A stretch of DNA of 64,000 nucleotides from Stramonita haemastoma (GCA_030674155.1 CM060317.1:89175166-89239165); one strand, 5' to 3'. Numbered from the stretch's first letter, positions 47,330 through 58,659 are shown. Program-made: numbers and translations. Notes: a model not told the origin generated them from the letters alone.

Positions 47330-47580
47330 TGTTGTGCACAAATACCAGATATCTAAACTCGTGTAGGATGACTTCTAGCAGATGGCGAGTGCAAAGACAC
47401 CTGGTGTTTATCCTACCCCATGGTGGAACCTGCTGACTGTAAGCACGTTTATCCAATCACATGAAGAGCAAATTCAATCAAGCAGCCCCTGAACTGCGAA
47501 TTGAATCCTACAATTCATGATTTGATTCGTCTGGTTAGTACGCATCTCAAAGGTATTTTTTCCTTTGTAGAGGGCTAAAG
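47330..47580 (+). repeat. Z block, copy 5
   Basis: TCTAAACTCGTGTAGGATGA, CTTCTAGCAGATG, CCTGCTGACTGTAAGCACGT, CAATCAAGCAGCCCCTGAAC, TGAATCCTACAATTCATGAT and TTGATTCGTCTGGTTAG align with Z2. Confidence 0.75.
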
Positions 47581-48139
47581 TAGATTCTCAGAGAACCCAG
47601 CTAGTTAATGTCAGAGAAAAATGACGTATTATTTCCGTGATGTGTCTTCCTCTTTCACCTCCAAAATCGGATTCATTATACCTTTTTGTCAAGGGAAGTT
47701 TCATAAAACAGTCAAAGCATTTCTCTCTGTTCTGAAAAAAAATGTTTACGTAGGTGGTGAGGTAACTCGTTTTTCAGTACGAGTCGTCTGCTGTGTATGA
47801 ATATTTTCTTTCCATGATATGATCATGGATCTTTGACATTTTCAATCATTTCATTTTGAAATCATGTGTAAGGAAAAACTGAAACCTAAGCTTGTTATTT
47901 AGCGCTTTAGTCAGTGGAATTGAAACTCTCTGCTTTTGAAGTTGGATATAACCTGAAAAGCAAGATAATGAGGGATGATGAAAGACATGCTGGCAATTAT
48001 ATCATGCACGTTTACCATCAGGATATCCATAAAGTAGATCAGAGCCAAAATTAACTAAACCCCATAGGACTTTTAAGCACTACAGTCAATCCAGCTTTTA
48101 AAGTAAGAACACTACTTTTAGGAAGATAATAGCTAGGAA
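47581..48139. other. no recognisable feature
   Basis: AT-rich unassigned sequence. Confidence 0.5.
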
Positions 48140-48389
48140 ATATTTAATAATATATATATATAAAGAATAGTATGAATATATAAGACATAATATAGATATA
48201 CATAATGTGTGTGTGTGTTATGTTTGTAAATGTATACAGCTTACAGTCACTGCAATGTCTCTGCTTAAAATTCGGGGTGCTACTCCCGGGAAGAGCGTAG
48301 CGTAGTCATAGTCGTAGTCGTAGTCGAAGTCGTCGCCTCGTCGTCGTCGTCGTCGTAGTGTAGAGTAGTAGTAGTAGTAGCAGGCGAGC

Positions 48390-48469
<80 letters not shown>

Positions 48470-48515
48470 CAGTAGCAGATAGTAGTAGTAGTAGAGTAGG
48501 TAAATAGCAGTAGTG
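48140..48515 (+). repeat. AT then GTC/GTA/GCA trinucleotide arrays
   Basis: AT repeat (48148-48165), a short TG run, then GTA/GTC (48300-48360), GTA (48365-48425), GCA (48428-48462) and GTA again to 48498. The triplets change by single-base steps along the array. Confidence 0.95.
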
Positions 48516-49320
48516 TCACTATTACCATCACCACCACCGAAAACATCATCATCATTACTATTAGCATTGTTTATATTGCCGCAATTAGTATTATCATTTG
48601 TATGATTATTGTTGTTGTTTTTTATTATTATCGTCATCAAACAATGGAGATAAAGACGTTCTAACCTCTATAAGAAAACTATCTTTTAAAAACCCACCTC
48701 TACCCTTCTTCCAAAAGGCGCCAACATAATTCGATATTAGAATATGAGAACTCGGTTTCCTAGAAGTTGAAAGCATGAATTCTGGAACTATCTTGTGTAG
48801 CAGCCCTGAAAAAGCCTTGCTTCATAAGCTGTGTCATTAGGACTTGTTGCCGATCTTTGCCATCAATCTTTAGCACTTTATCCAGGTTTATTTTCAAGGC
48901 TAATAAAAGCGTCCGTGACGGAATGACAGATTGGCATCAATAAATTTAAAGACCCGCATGTCATGGGCTCACAGCAAATTGAAAATGGATGCAAAATGTC
49001 AGGACTTTTTATAGGAAGGAAAAGGTCAAGACATCTGTGTGCCTCCCATTATCTGGACGTTGTGGATGAGACAAGTCATGGTTGCTGGCATTTTATTCTG
49101 AGTTGACCGAGTCGTTGCTTTCATCATTGTGATTTTCATGAAAAAGATTTGTGCATATAACTATAAATACAATTTGATAGAGTATTGTTTTCTGAACATC
49201 CTTGTCATCATCATAGGGGGATCTGTTTATTATTGTTTGCTATTCTATCTTATCGCCGTTTAGTATTTTTACTGTTGTTAAGATGTTTTGATTTTTTTTG
49301 TTGGTTTTTTGTTGCTGCCT
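48516..49320. other. no recognisable feature
   Basis: CAT/ATT words up to 48640, then ordinary sequence. Nothing recognised. Confidence 0.5.
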
Positions 49321-49795
49321 CATGTTCGTAACGTCTTTGTCCTGCTGTTCCCACGCCGTTCATTTCAGTCTCCCCGCCACAGCCATACCCTGACTCGTTG
49401 TGTCTCTTCCTCGGTGTCGGGAGTCCGCAGGGAGCCCATCAATATTAGACTGTGGTGGGGTCACCAGCCAGAGGGGCCCTGCACTTCTGCTGGGTCACTT
49501 TGGTGGTGTTAAGTGGTGCCTGTTCTGAGCTAACATACGCAGGACACCACCTACTAAGCCCCTACTAACGACAGTATTGGCTCAGTCGCGGATCCAGATT
49601 GAGTGAGTCATCTACCCGAGTAGCAACCACCACAACGTCCCTCCAACGACCATCTCCCCGCGAACCTCCAACCCCAAAAGCTTTGACACAAACTCACCAC
49701 AGGCACAGAAGCGTATGGGGAAACCAAAATCTGAGGTCACCATGAGACCAGAGCAACGGAGGCCACCGAATCAGAGGCAATTTTTATTATTGCAT
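49321..49795. other. GC-richer unassigned segment
   Basis: More GC-rich and less repetitive than its surroundings, with GGGAGTCCGCAGGGAGCCCA, GAGGGGCCCTGCACTTCTGC and CCCTACTAACGACAGTATTG. The frames are short and broken and I recognise no protein. It could be part of a transposable element (it directly borders a SINE) or an old exon. Function unknown. Confidence 0.4.
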
Positions 49796-49799
49796 GATA

Positions 49800-50106
49800 A
49801 TCAATGGTAATGAGGATGATGTTATGATGATGATATGGAAGTGCATGTGAGAGACTACTTGACAGGGCTGTACTCTACGCTTACTGTCATAATATATTCC
49901 AGCGTCATCCTGGCCCGAGAGATACAGACACCTGCAGTGTTGGTCAGGTAATTTGAGCAACACTCTCAAATTCGCATCCGTAAAGTGGATAAAGCTCGAC
50001 TGTGTGGTCCCAGTCTCCCCACCGAGCCCACCGCACACTCATTCTGGGTAGGAATCGGCCGGTGTCCGAAAAATCCCTATGACTCATGGGATTTAAACCT
50101 GAGACT
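49800..50106 (-). mobile_element. SINE E, minus strand
   Basis: On the minus strand it opens with a degenerate B box (AGGTTTAAATCCCATGAGTC) and GGATTTTTCGGACACCGGCC. It runs through CACACAGTCGAGCTTTATCC and TGACCAACACTGCAGGTGTC, and ends in a TCAAGTAGTCTC then ATCATCATAACATCATCCTC tract. The A-box half of the head is missing where it meets R1 at 50107. Its 3' end recurs at 26.36-26.43 kb. Confidence 0.65.
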
Positions 50107-51780
50107 TTGCGTACACTGTACCAGCTTTCGTTCCGAAAAACTTGCTATATCCAAGTCAGGCTTCCCTCTTTGGGGCTGTGGTGTCGCCACAAAACAGGCA
50201 CCAGGCATATCGGAGATTCTAGTAAAGTCTGTATGCATACAGTAAAGCGCCCTCTGTTACTGTGCAAAAGTCGGGGTAGAATGATATTGAAAGCGGCCCT
50301 TTGTCACATCTCCTGGAAATGCGCCTTATTGGGGGAGCGGGCGAGGGGGGGGGGGGAGGGGCGGTGTGCGCAGGCATACATGTGTGCGCTCCTATTTGTT
50401 GTGCGTTTTTTTTCTGTGTGCATGTGGCGGTGACCCTGCACTTTACTGCGGTGCATCATATTGTATATTATCATTATTATGTGTTCTACTGGGTATTATT
50501 GCGTACACTGTACCAGCTTATGTTCCGACAAATTTGCTTTATTCACGCCAGGCTTCCCTCTTCTGGGCTGTGGTGTCGCCACAAGACCGGTGCCACGCAT
50601 ATGGAAGATGCTAGTCAAGTGACTCTGCAAATAGTAAAGCACTCTCTTGGTGCCTTGGGGTCTGTTACTGTGCAAAAGTCGGGGTAGGACGGGACTGAAC
50701 CCGGCCTTTGTCGCATCTTTTCGAAATGCGCCTTATTCTTGGGGGGGGGGGGGGATAGCAACCCACTTGTATGTGCGCGCTAGTGTTTGTGTGTGCGTTT
50801 TTTTATGTGTGTGCATGCGGCAGCGGCCCTGCACTTTGATAATATAGTGCATGATATTGTATATTATTATTACTATTATGTTTACTCTTGGGTATTATTG
50901 CGTACACTGTACCAGCTTTTATCCCGACAAACTTGCTATTTTTAAGCCAGGCTTCCCTCTTCTGGGCTGTGGTGTCGCCACAAGACCGGTGCCACACATA
51001 TGGAAGATGCTAGTCAAGTGACTGTGCATACAGTAGAGCACTCTCTTGGTGCCGTGGCTCTGTTACTGTGCAAAAGTCGGGGTAGGATGGGACTGAAACC
51101 GGCCCTTTTCACATCTCCTAGTGGTCAGAACATTGCGCTCGCAATTTGACGACCCGGTTCGATTCCCGTTCAAGGAGATTTTTTTCCTGGAGATTACATC
51201 AGTGCTGACTCCAATTTCCCCCAAAGTCCATCGGATGAGACTATAAACCGAGGCCCCGTGTGCGAACGCACACAGAACATCTTGCGCACACGTTAAATTC
51301 TGTTCCACTTTTCGTAAGAGTAAGCCATCGTGTGCCGGTGGGAACATATGACATTTACAAAACTGCATACACACGGGGACTGGATGTAAAAAGGCACAGA
51401 GTGCTTATTCCATTATCCTCGATATAATAGAGTAAAATAAAGAATCAAATAAAATAAATTAAATAAATGCCCCTTATTATTTTGTGGGTGGGTGTGCACA
51501 CTACATGCGCGCGCTGGTGTTTATGTGTGCGTGTTTCGTTTGTGTTCATCTGGCGGCTGGCCTGAACTTTGCTGTGGTACATCATGTTGTATATTTTCAT
51601 GATTGATTATGTATACTACGGGTACTATTCCGTACACTATATCACTGTACCAGCTTTTGTTCCGACAAACTTGCTATATTCAAGACAGGCTGCCCTCTTT
51701 GGGCTGTGGTGTCGCCACAAGACCGGCGCCACGCTATACGGAAGATGCTGATAAGTGTGTATGCATACACTAATACCCTT
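50107..51780 (+). repeat. R1 tandem array, ~4 units of 380-400 bp
   Basis: The anchor (G/C)CGTACACT starts units at 50109, 50501, 50900 and 51630. The third interval is long only because it holds a SINE B. Each unit carries AACTTGCTAT-type sequence, GGCTGTGGTGTCGCCACAA, GCATACAGTA, TCTGTTACTGTGCAAAAGTC and GAAACCGGCCC, and the first two have a G run followed by TGTGCGC words. The periodic short frames begin with the same residues in each unit (LYQLSF, YQLMF) but are broken, so coding is unlikely. Confidence 0.9.
51117..51466 (+). mobile_element. SINE B nested in R1 unit 3
   Basis: CTAGTGGTCAGAACATTGCG, a perfect B box GGTTCGATTCC, AGTGCTGACTCCAATTTCCC, ATCGGATGAGACTATAAACC, GAGGCCCCGTGTGCGAACGC, GTAAGAGTAAGCCATCGTGT, then GGGGACTGGATGTAAAAAGG, CACAGAGTGCTTATTCCATT and ATCCTCGATATAATAG, with an A/T-rich end. 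R1 sequence resumes at ATGCCCCTTATT. The first half of the A box is missing. Confidence 0.9.
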
Positions 51781-51855
51781 TTAATTTAAAACAGTTCTAC
51801 TATTCCCGAAATCGGAAAGTGGCAACCCTAATAGTTGAGTCGAATGGTTGCCCAA

Positions 51856-52188
51856 TTATGTATGTATGTATGTATGGATGTATGTATGTATGTATGGTAT
51901 GTATGTAGGTATGTGGTATATATTTAGGTAATGTTGCATGTAGGTAAGAAATGTATGTATGTAATGTATTATGTAAGTAAGATATGTTGATGTTAAGTAT
52001 GGTATGTATGGATATGGTATTGGTAATGGTAGGGTATTAACTGTTGTTGGTAATGGTAAATAAATCGTAAGTAATGTATGTCTTTGTGCTGTGGTTGTGT
52101 GTGTGGAGTGTAGTTTATGCTATGATGGATGTATGTATGTAAAACTATGTATGTATGTATGTATGTATGTATATACATATATATGTGC

Positions 52189-52239
<51 letters not shown>

Positions 52240-52241
52240 TA

Positions 52242-52330
<89 letters not shown>
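51856..52330 (+). repeat. (GTAT)n and (AT)n microsatellites
   Basis: GTAT/GGTAT/GTAAT repeats degrade over 51856-52180, then TA arrays with TGTG centres run from 52190 to 52328. Confidence 0.95.
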
Positions 52331-52545
52331 AGTTGGTAAACCTCAGCGCTCTCGCACCGAGGAACGAAAATAAACGTAACTCTGATATAATTATTCAATA
52401 TTATTACCCCCAACCTGTAACAAGTTTAACGAATATTCTGCTGTTCCCCAACAGCAAAACAAACATAAAAACAAACAAAACGAAAACAAACCATCCAATC
52501 TACTGATAAACAGATATTTTCCCGAAAGTTCTTTGGTTAAGACTA

Positions 52546-52750
52546 TACTAAACCGATGTTTCGTGTGCGAATGTAAATAAAACATCTTCCGCACACGTTA
52601 AAACCCGTTCCGCCTTTCGGAAGTGTAGGCCATTGTGTGTCGGTGAGAACAGATGACAGACTTTACAAAACTGCATGCATAGGGATACTGGATGTAAAAA
52701 ACAGCACATGATTGCTTATTTCCTTAGCCTCGTAATAAAAGAATTCACAA
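52546..52750 (+). mobile_element. SINE B, 5'-truncated
   Basis: CGATGTTTCGTGTGCGAATG, AAACATCTTCCGCACACGTT, GGAAGTGTAGGCCATTGTGT, GGATACTGGATGTAAAAAAC, AGCACATGATTGCTTATTTC and CCTCGTAATAAAAGAATTCA. Confidence 0.85.
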
Positions 52751-53237
52751 CAAAAAAAACTAAACCAAAACTAACTCAATTCTTTTACCACTTTTAGTTT
52801 CTTCAACAAAGGTTGATATTTGTCTTTGAATGTTTTAGAAGTCAATTTTCTGATTTGTTTGTGAGGCAGGATGAAAAAAAGTTGTGTAATATTAATCTTT
52901 TACCCTCAATTACATCATTTTGACTTGACTTGACTTGACCACTAGCAAACTGACGAACTAAAATTAATGACCCTCTCCAGAAACGACACACTAACAAATA
53001 GCTAACAGCTATACGCTAATCAGCTGACTGACCGGCTAATTGACCGACTCACGAACAAACTAACATACAAACAAACAAACAGACTAGCGCAAACAACATA
53101 ACGGGGTATTCTGATGCCCTGTGTCCTATAGCCATCGCGGTAAGGGTGGCAGGGTGGGGGTGGCAAGGGGATACATTGTGACAGAGCACGTTGGTTTGGG
53201 GGGGGGGGGCTTGATGCACTATGCATAGGACACTTAA
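52751..53237. other. unassigned; short GACTT and CTAAC-type words
   Basis: TGACT repeats (52919-52938) and imperfect GACCGACT/AACTAAC words (52935-53090). A 10-base G run at about 53200. Confidence 0.5.
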
Positions 53238-53239
53238 AT

Positions 53240-53300
<61 letters not shown>
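53238..53300 (+). repeat. (CA)n microsatellite
   Basis: About 60 bp of perfect CA. Confidence 0.95.
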
Positions 53301-53301
<1 letters not shown>

Positions 53302-53337
53302 CCTAAGAAAATGTACACTTATGCAAACCACTTTTTT

Positions 53338-53665
53338 TTTAATCAGTCATTCGGACGAGTCTAAAACCGAGGCCCCGTGTGCGAACGCACGCAGAACATC
53401 TTGCGCACACGTTAAAACCCCGTTCCTCCTTTCGGAAGAGCAGGCCATCGTGTGCCGGTAGGAGCGGATGACAAAATTTTTTATAAAAACAGCATGCACA
53501 CAGGGGTGTTTTAGACACCATCCCTGAGGGGAAAAAATTAATAATGGGTAAGGCGCTGCACTTGTGGCGATGCGCTCTCCCCAGGAAGAGCAGCCCGAAT
53601 TTCACGCAGAGAAATCTGCTGTGATATAAAGTGGTATAAAATCAAATAAATAAATAAAATAAAAT
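53338..53665 (+). mobile_element. SINE B body with SINE C tail
   Basis: Starts headless at TCATTCGGACGAGTCTAAAA, the same point as 26493. It carries the SINE B core (CCGAGGCCCCGTGTGCGAAC, GCAGGCCATCGTGTGCCGGT) and TAGACACCATCCCTGAGGGG. It then switches to the SINE C tail (CACTTGTGGCGATGCGCTCT, AGCAGCCCGAATTTCACGCA, GAGAAATCTGCTGTGATA) and AATAAA repeats. Confidence 0.85.
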
Positions 53666-53886
53666 AAATAAAAAAAAATAACACACATCCTCTCAATGTA
53701 TAAATAAAAACGCGATCACAAAAACAGACTTTTTTCATCAAATGCAGTGTTTTTTGTTTACTCATGTGCCCTCTCTTCTTTAAACAACAAAGAATCAAAC
53801 AACAACAAAGTAAAACAAGTACAATACATTACACATACATATTAACAGTCTGGCTAACCAACATCCCCGATTGAGCAAAATGTTTA

Positions 53887-53925
<39 letters not shown>

Positions 53926-53956
53926 ACACCCCACACACAGTTTTTTTCTTTATAAA
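53666..53956. other. AT-rich with (CA)n
   Basis: AATAAA-rich start and a CA repeat at 53889-53924. Otherwise unassigned. Confidence 0.55.
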
Positions 53957-54323
53957 GGCCTCAGTTGCATGCAGATCGTGGAGCACCATCTTTTTATTTA
54001 TTTTATTTCTTTTATTTGTATGTGGGTGCTCTACACGTCTTTCTTCATTGGCCGAAAAAAAACACCTAAATTTTCAGTCCTGATAACATTACACATGGTC
54101 AATAGCGCCACACAAATGTTTCTTGAGCACATCGGTCAATCCAGTTTTACGACAAAAAATATAACAAAGCACACACAAAACTTACATATAAAACTTTAAA
54201 AAATAAATCACAAAAACTATCTTAGTCTTAACATGACTGGCCATTACAGCAAAACCAAAATAGCTCATTATTAAATCAGTCAATCCATCTTTAAGAAAAC
54301 AATAAGGAACACAACACACACAA

Positions 54324-54369
<46 letters not shown>

Positions 54370-54490
54370 AATATTATATATATATATATAAGGCCTCAGT
54401 TGCATGCAGATCATGGAGCACCATCTTTTTTATAATCTTGGGTAGGTGCTTCACACGTCTCTCTTCATTGGCCAAAAAAATAAATAATTC
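53957..54490 (+). repeat. ~434-bp duplication with AT array
   Basis: AGGCCTCAGTTGCATGCAGA then TCGTGGAGCACCATCTTTTT (53957) recurs at 54391 with one early substitution (TCATGG). Both are followed by GGTGCT(C/T)(T/C)ACACGTCT and CTTCATTGGCC. The interval contains TCAGTCAATCCA-type words and a TA array (54325-54390) just before the second copy. Confidence 0.85.
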
Positions 54491-55980
54491 AACAACAAAA
54501 AAGAAGAGAAAATGTGTCCCTTTCCCTTCCCCTCTCTTTCCTATCATCCATGAACCCGAATTAGCATTTCTCATCTTCCTTATGTCCAGAGCAATAACTG
54601 CCCAGTGTGAATTGTTGCCTGTGTCTTCATATTCAGCGGCAGTGAACAGTCGGCTGGGTTTATTGTTGCTCTAGTGTGTGCGGCTGCTGCATGCGTTTCT
54701 ACACGTGTAAACGAGTGATTTACATTTGTGGCGCTCCACCACGAAATGAGTCGCTTAGCACATTACCCAATTTTGCGCTAGGAGCCTTTAAAGGCAGGTG
54801 GAGGTCAAATGTCAATTTTGTGATTTGATTGATTATTAAACTAGATCTGTTTATTTATCTTATAATGAAATATCAAGGTATAATTTTTATTCCTTTTGCT
54901 TTAAAATGTGTTTTGAAAATACCAAAGTAACTCATTCTGACCACCTGTTACAAAATAAACTTGCCCGTTTTCATTTGTTACATCCTGCAGTCTATCATTT
55001 CAATTTGTAATAATGTTGCACAGAATTGTCCGATTTCATCTGTTTTTGTATTGATAGCCACTTTATTGCACAGTAATAGATGTCAATAACTAAAAAATGA
55101 CCACATGTGCACTCCGTCTCATATGTGTGGAGCGTCACATTTGTCTGGGTTTATTTTTGCACTAGTGTATGTGTGGTAGTGTTAGGTTTTTATCATTTCA
55201 TTCTATTTCTCACCTTGCTGCACGCTTTCCTGACATAATTTTGAGGTTTTGTTTTTCCTGGGCCTAGTTGGGTTTTTCTGAGGGGATAATCATTCTTGTA
55301 TTCACTTTACATTTTGCTCTTATTAAATGTATGACAAATATTTCATTTGAATTCACAAATTAAAAAAACAGCGCCTAAAAATTCTGGAGTTTTGCACACA
55401 CTCAAAAAATCATTTCAAACCCAATCAAAATTGGGAAACAAGCCCTCAAATAACCTCAAGCCCAGCTTATATGAAGTAATATCTGAGAATTTTATACAGC
55501 TCTATGATCATACCACCAGAATAAAACGAGAAGAACGGTAATATAGTTAATGAACTTAACAAAACTATCTGGCGCCCCGACACTTTTCGACAGATTATTT
55601 AAATAGAAAAAACGGAAAACTTTCTTACCAATGAAACCATTTATAGGATTGCGACAAATTTTGAAATTAAGAAAAAATCTTCTGGTACCAATAATCAACA
55701 TTAGAGTTCTTTTATTTTTATCAACAGCTCTATAAAAAAAACGAAACCTATGTATAAACATATGTGCACATTCGTGGGCATACGCACACATGCACGCATA
55801 CACACAAATCAAAACTGATCTTTTGAATCCTGTCCCATTGCACAACAATCTTTTCCCTGACAAATCATGGCCTGCCCCTTTCCATACTGTGTACAAAAAC
55901 AGTCCCCGATCCCGTACTAGTGTTTAGAGGAGAAAATCCTGCTCACTAATAGGCCTCAAACTGAGAAACTTCAGACTGAA
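54491..55980. other. no recognisable feature
   Basis: About 1.5 kb of AT-rich, repeat-poor sequence. GTGTGTGCGGCTGCTGC and TGTATGTGTGG patches only. The short frames have no recognisable domain. Together with 35.7-37.1 kb this is the best place to look for an exon or regulatory element, but nothing positive is seen. Confidence 0.45.
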
Positions 55981-56038
55981 AACCAGACAATAGAGCAGAA
56001 AAACAACAGGGCTTATAGACTTCAAGTTCTGGCTAAAG

Positions 56039-56252
56039 CAATGGAGGAAAACGGGTCATATCTAAGGACAAGACGACGACAGATGGACAAAGGTGCACAG
56101 CATAGCAGCCAAGATATGACCACAGAGCCTTAAGCAGACTATTAACCAGAGGGCTTAGCGACATCCAGAAATACATGGGGGCGACATGGTAGAGAGAGGC
56201 ACAAGACAGGAACCGATGGAGAATTACTATGGAGGAATACATCCTTCAGTAG
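56039..56252 (+). pseudogene. LINE ORF2 C-terminal remnant, third type
   Basis: One frame reads QWRKTGHI, then a stop, then GQDDDRWTKVHSI (56039-56101). After a frameshift another reads DIQKYMGATW, a stop, then REAQDRNRWRITMEEYILQ and a TAG (56250-56252). This recalls the LINE terminal signature 'W.GH..R..D.RWT...' followed by 'W...AQDR..WR...E.Y..QW'. At least three internal stops and a frameshift. Upstream domains are absent. Confidence 0.75.
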
Positions 56253-56255
56253 AAA

Positions 56256-56489
56256 GACAGTGCCAAGATGCTAATACTTCTACTGCTGGCTCCTTCGCTT
56301 GGTAAGTGGGGGGTGACAAAACAGCAAATCTACAGAGCTTTCTTAGAGGTAGACAGGCCAACTTTTTTAAAGTCAATGGAAAATTCGGGGACACAACCGC
56401 AAAAATCTACAGTGGTTCGTTACAGAAACAAAACGGTGACCTACTCTTCAGTATTAATGAAAGAACTTTATTTCGTGCTACCAGCTGAA
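56256..56489. other. no recognisable feature
   Basis: Unassigned sequence between the LINE remnant and a minisatellite. Confidence 0.5.
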
Positions 56490-56680
56490 TAAAATAACAG
56501 TTTATACTTTATACCTGCTAACTCAATAGGCATGAACTTTATACTGTATACCAGCTAACTCAATAGGAATGAAAGAGTCTATACTGTATACCAGATATCT
56601 CAATAGGAATGAAAGAGTTTATACTTTATACCAGCTAACACAATAGGAAGAGTAAAGCTTTATACTTTCGACACCAACTC
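56490..56680 (+). repeat. ~42-bp minisatellite, left array
   Basis: Units with TTTATAC(T/C)(T/G)(T/A)ATACC, AGCTAACTCAATAGG and AATGAAAGAG recur about four times. The same unit, much more decayed, fills 58.66-59.66 kb. Confidence 0.85.
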
Positions 56681-56709
56681 GCTACACCGAAATATCTGTG
56701 CAGGAAATT

Positions 56710-56741
56710 ATTCTCTCTCTCCCCCCTTCTCTCCTCTCTCA

Positions 56742-56772
<31 letters not shown>

Positions 56773-56815
56773 CTCTCTCTCTCTCTCTCTTCAGGGGGGG
56801 GGGGGGGGTAGCGTG
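56710..56815 (+). repeat. CT repeat and G run
   Basis: CT with CCC interruptions (56712-56790), then a 13-base G run (about 56796-56808). Confidence 0.9.
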
Positions 56816-57192
56816 TTTATATGTATGTGCGGTCCGTGCATGGGTGTGTGCGCGCGCGCGTGTGTGTGTGCGTGCGTGCGCGTGTGTGTGTGAGTGGTGT
56901 GTGATGTGTGGTGTGAGTGTGTGGTGTGAGTGTGTGTGTGAGTGTGGGGATGTGAGTGTGTGGTGTGAGTGTGTGGTGTGAGTGTGTGGTGTGTGAGTGT
57001 GTGGTGTGTGTGTGTATGTGTGTGTGTGTGTGTCAGTGTGAGTGTGTGTGAATGTGTGTGTGAGTGTGTGTGAGTGTGTGTGAGTGTGTGTGTGAATGTG
57101 TGTGTGAGTGTGTGTGTGTGTTGTTTGTGCGTGTGTCAGTGTGTGTGTGTGTCAGTGTGTGTGTGTGTCAGAGTGGTGTGTGTGTGTGTGTG

Positions 57193-57264
<72 letters not shown>

Positions 57265-57275
57265 GTGTAAGTGTA
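56816..57275 (+). repeat. GTGTGAGT / (TG)n compound microsatellite
   Basis: CGCG patch, GTGTGAGTGTGTGGT-type higher-order units (56890-57110), then a long TG run to 57262 and AAGTGT units. Confidence 0.95.
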
Positions 57276-57935
57276 AAAAGAACTTGTTCAGTTTAATCAT
57301 TATTATTATTTTTCTGCATCTCATCTCTTTCGCAAATCCTTTCCCTATCATGGTATTCTCCGGAATAAACTATTTCCAAGCGGTCAGTAACCTCACACCC
57401 CTCTTTCCCTGTGCTGCTGTTCCCTTATACAGCTGTTTCCCCATACCGCAGAACTGAGTCAGAGTTAAGAAATCTGTGTCAAACAGTTAATAGTTAGGAT
57501 CAAACTGGTGAAGTGTTAGGGTTTGCGGCATGGGGCAAGAATTAGGGTTAGAGTTGAGTGTTGACAGCTCCAGGGAACAGCACTACAGTGGAAAAGGAGT
57601 ATCGGAAAAAGTACTGCTCTTTCTTGAAACACCCTGCACTCGGCTTGTGCATCATTTTCTCTCTCTCGCTGATCTCCGAAAATCGAGGTAAAATAATGCG
57701 TTTCTGTGAAATAGGCGATGTTATAACGGTAATGACTATGCCAAAGATTTGCAACACAACAAATGTCTGAATCCGAGGAGTTTTCGTTACGTTTCTGCTT
57801 TGTACGAGTACTTCTGATCGCAAATTACATTTAGAACTTTCGGCATTTTTGGCGCCAAAACAAAATTACGTTGTAAGCCAGTAAAAGCTTTGTTATACCA
57901 ATGTTCTTTCGAAAGTAATCAAAATTGAACAAGTT
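57276..57935. other. no recognisable feature
   Basis: Ordinary sequence. A GTTAGGGTT-type patch at 57515-57555 is too short to call telomere-like. Confidence 0.5.
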
Positions 57936-57940
57936 TCTTC

Positions 57941-57978
<38 letters not shown>

Positions 57979-58070
57979 TTTTTGTGTGTGTGTGTGTGTG
58001 TGTTTGTGTGTGTGTACACTGTGTGTGTGTGTATGTATGTGTATGAATATGAGAGTTGTGTGTGTGTGTG

Positions 58071-58140
<70 letters not shown>

Positions 58141-58450
58141 GTGTATGTATGAGTGGGTGAGTGGGCGAGTGGGTGTGTGTATGAGTGTGTGTATGAGTGT
58201 GTGTGTATGAGTGTGTGTGTATGTATGAGTATGTGTGTATGTATGTGTGTGTGAGTGTGTATGAGTGTGTGCGAGTGATTGTGTGTGGGTGTGTGTATGA
58301 GTGTTTGTGAATGTGAGTAAGAATGGGAGAGTGTGTGTGCGTATGTGTGTGTTGGTATGTGTGTTGTGTGTGTGTGTGGTGTGTATGAGTGTGTATGAGT
58401 GATTGTGTGTTAGGAGTGTGTGTATGAGTGTATGTGATGTGAGTAAGAAT

Positions 58451-58487
<37 letters not shown>

Positions 58488-58562
58488 TGTGTCTGTGTGT
58501 ATGTTGTGGTCTGTGTGTGTTTGTGTGTGTGTCTGTTGTATGTGTGTGTCTGTGTGTGTGAT
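57936..58562 (+). repeat. (TG)n / GTGTATGAGT compound microsatellite
   Basis: TG runs (57943-58012, 58050-58140), then GTGTATGAGTGTG-type units to 58350 and TG/TCTG repeats to 58560. Confidence 0.95.
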
Positions 58563-58659
58563 GTTTTGGGACCTAATCCTCACCCCATCTCAGTATGAGA
58601 AAATGTCCCTCATTATTATTACCACAAGCTGGGATATGAAGAAAATGTTTTACTTTGGA

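Noticed and set aside
50086..50687. Repeating 115-128-codon frames in the R1 array
   Set aside because: Frames shift between units and start in SINE E sequence. The resemblance between units reflects DNA repetition, not protein constraint.
53957..54490. LTR retrotransposon
   Set aside because: The repeated ends are short, no TG...CA termini or primer-binding site is evident and nothing coding lies between.
57515..57555. Telomere-like GTTAGGG repeats
   Set aside because: Only isolated TTAGGG-like words (TGTTAGGGTTTG, TTAGGGTTAGAG), no array.
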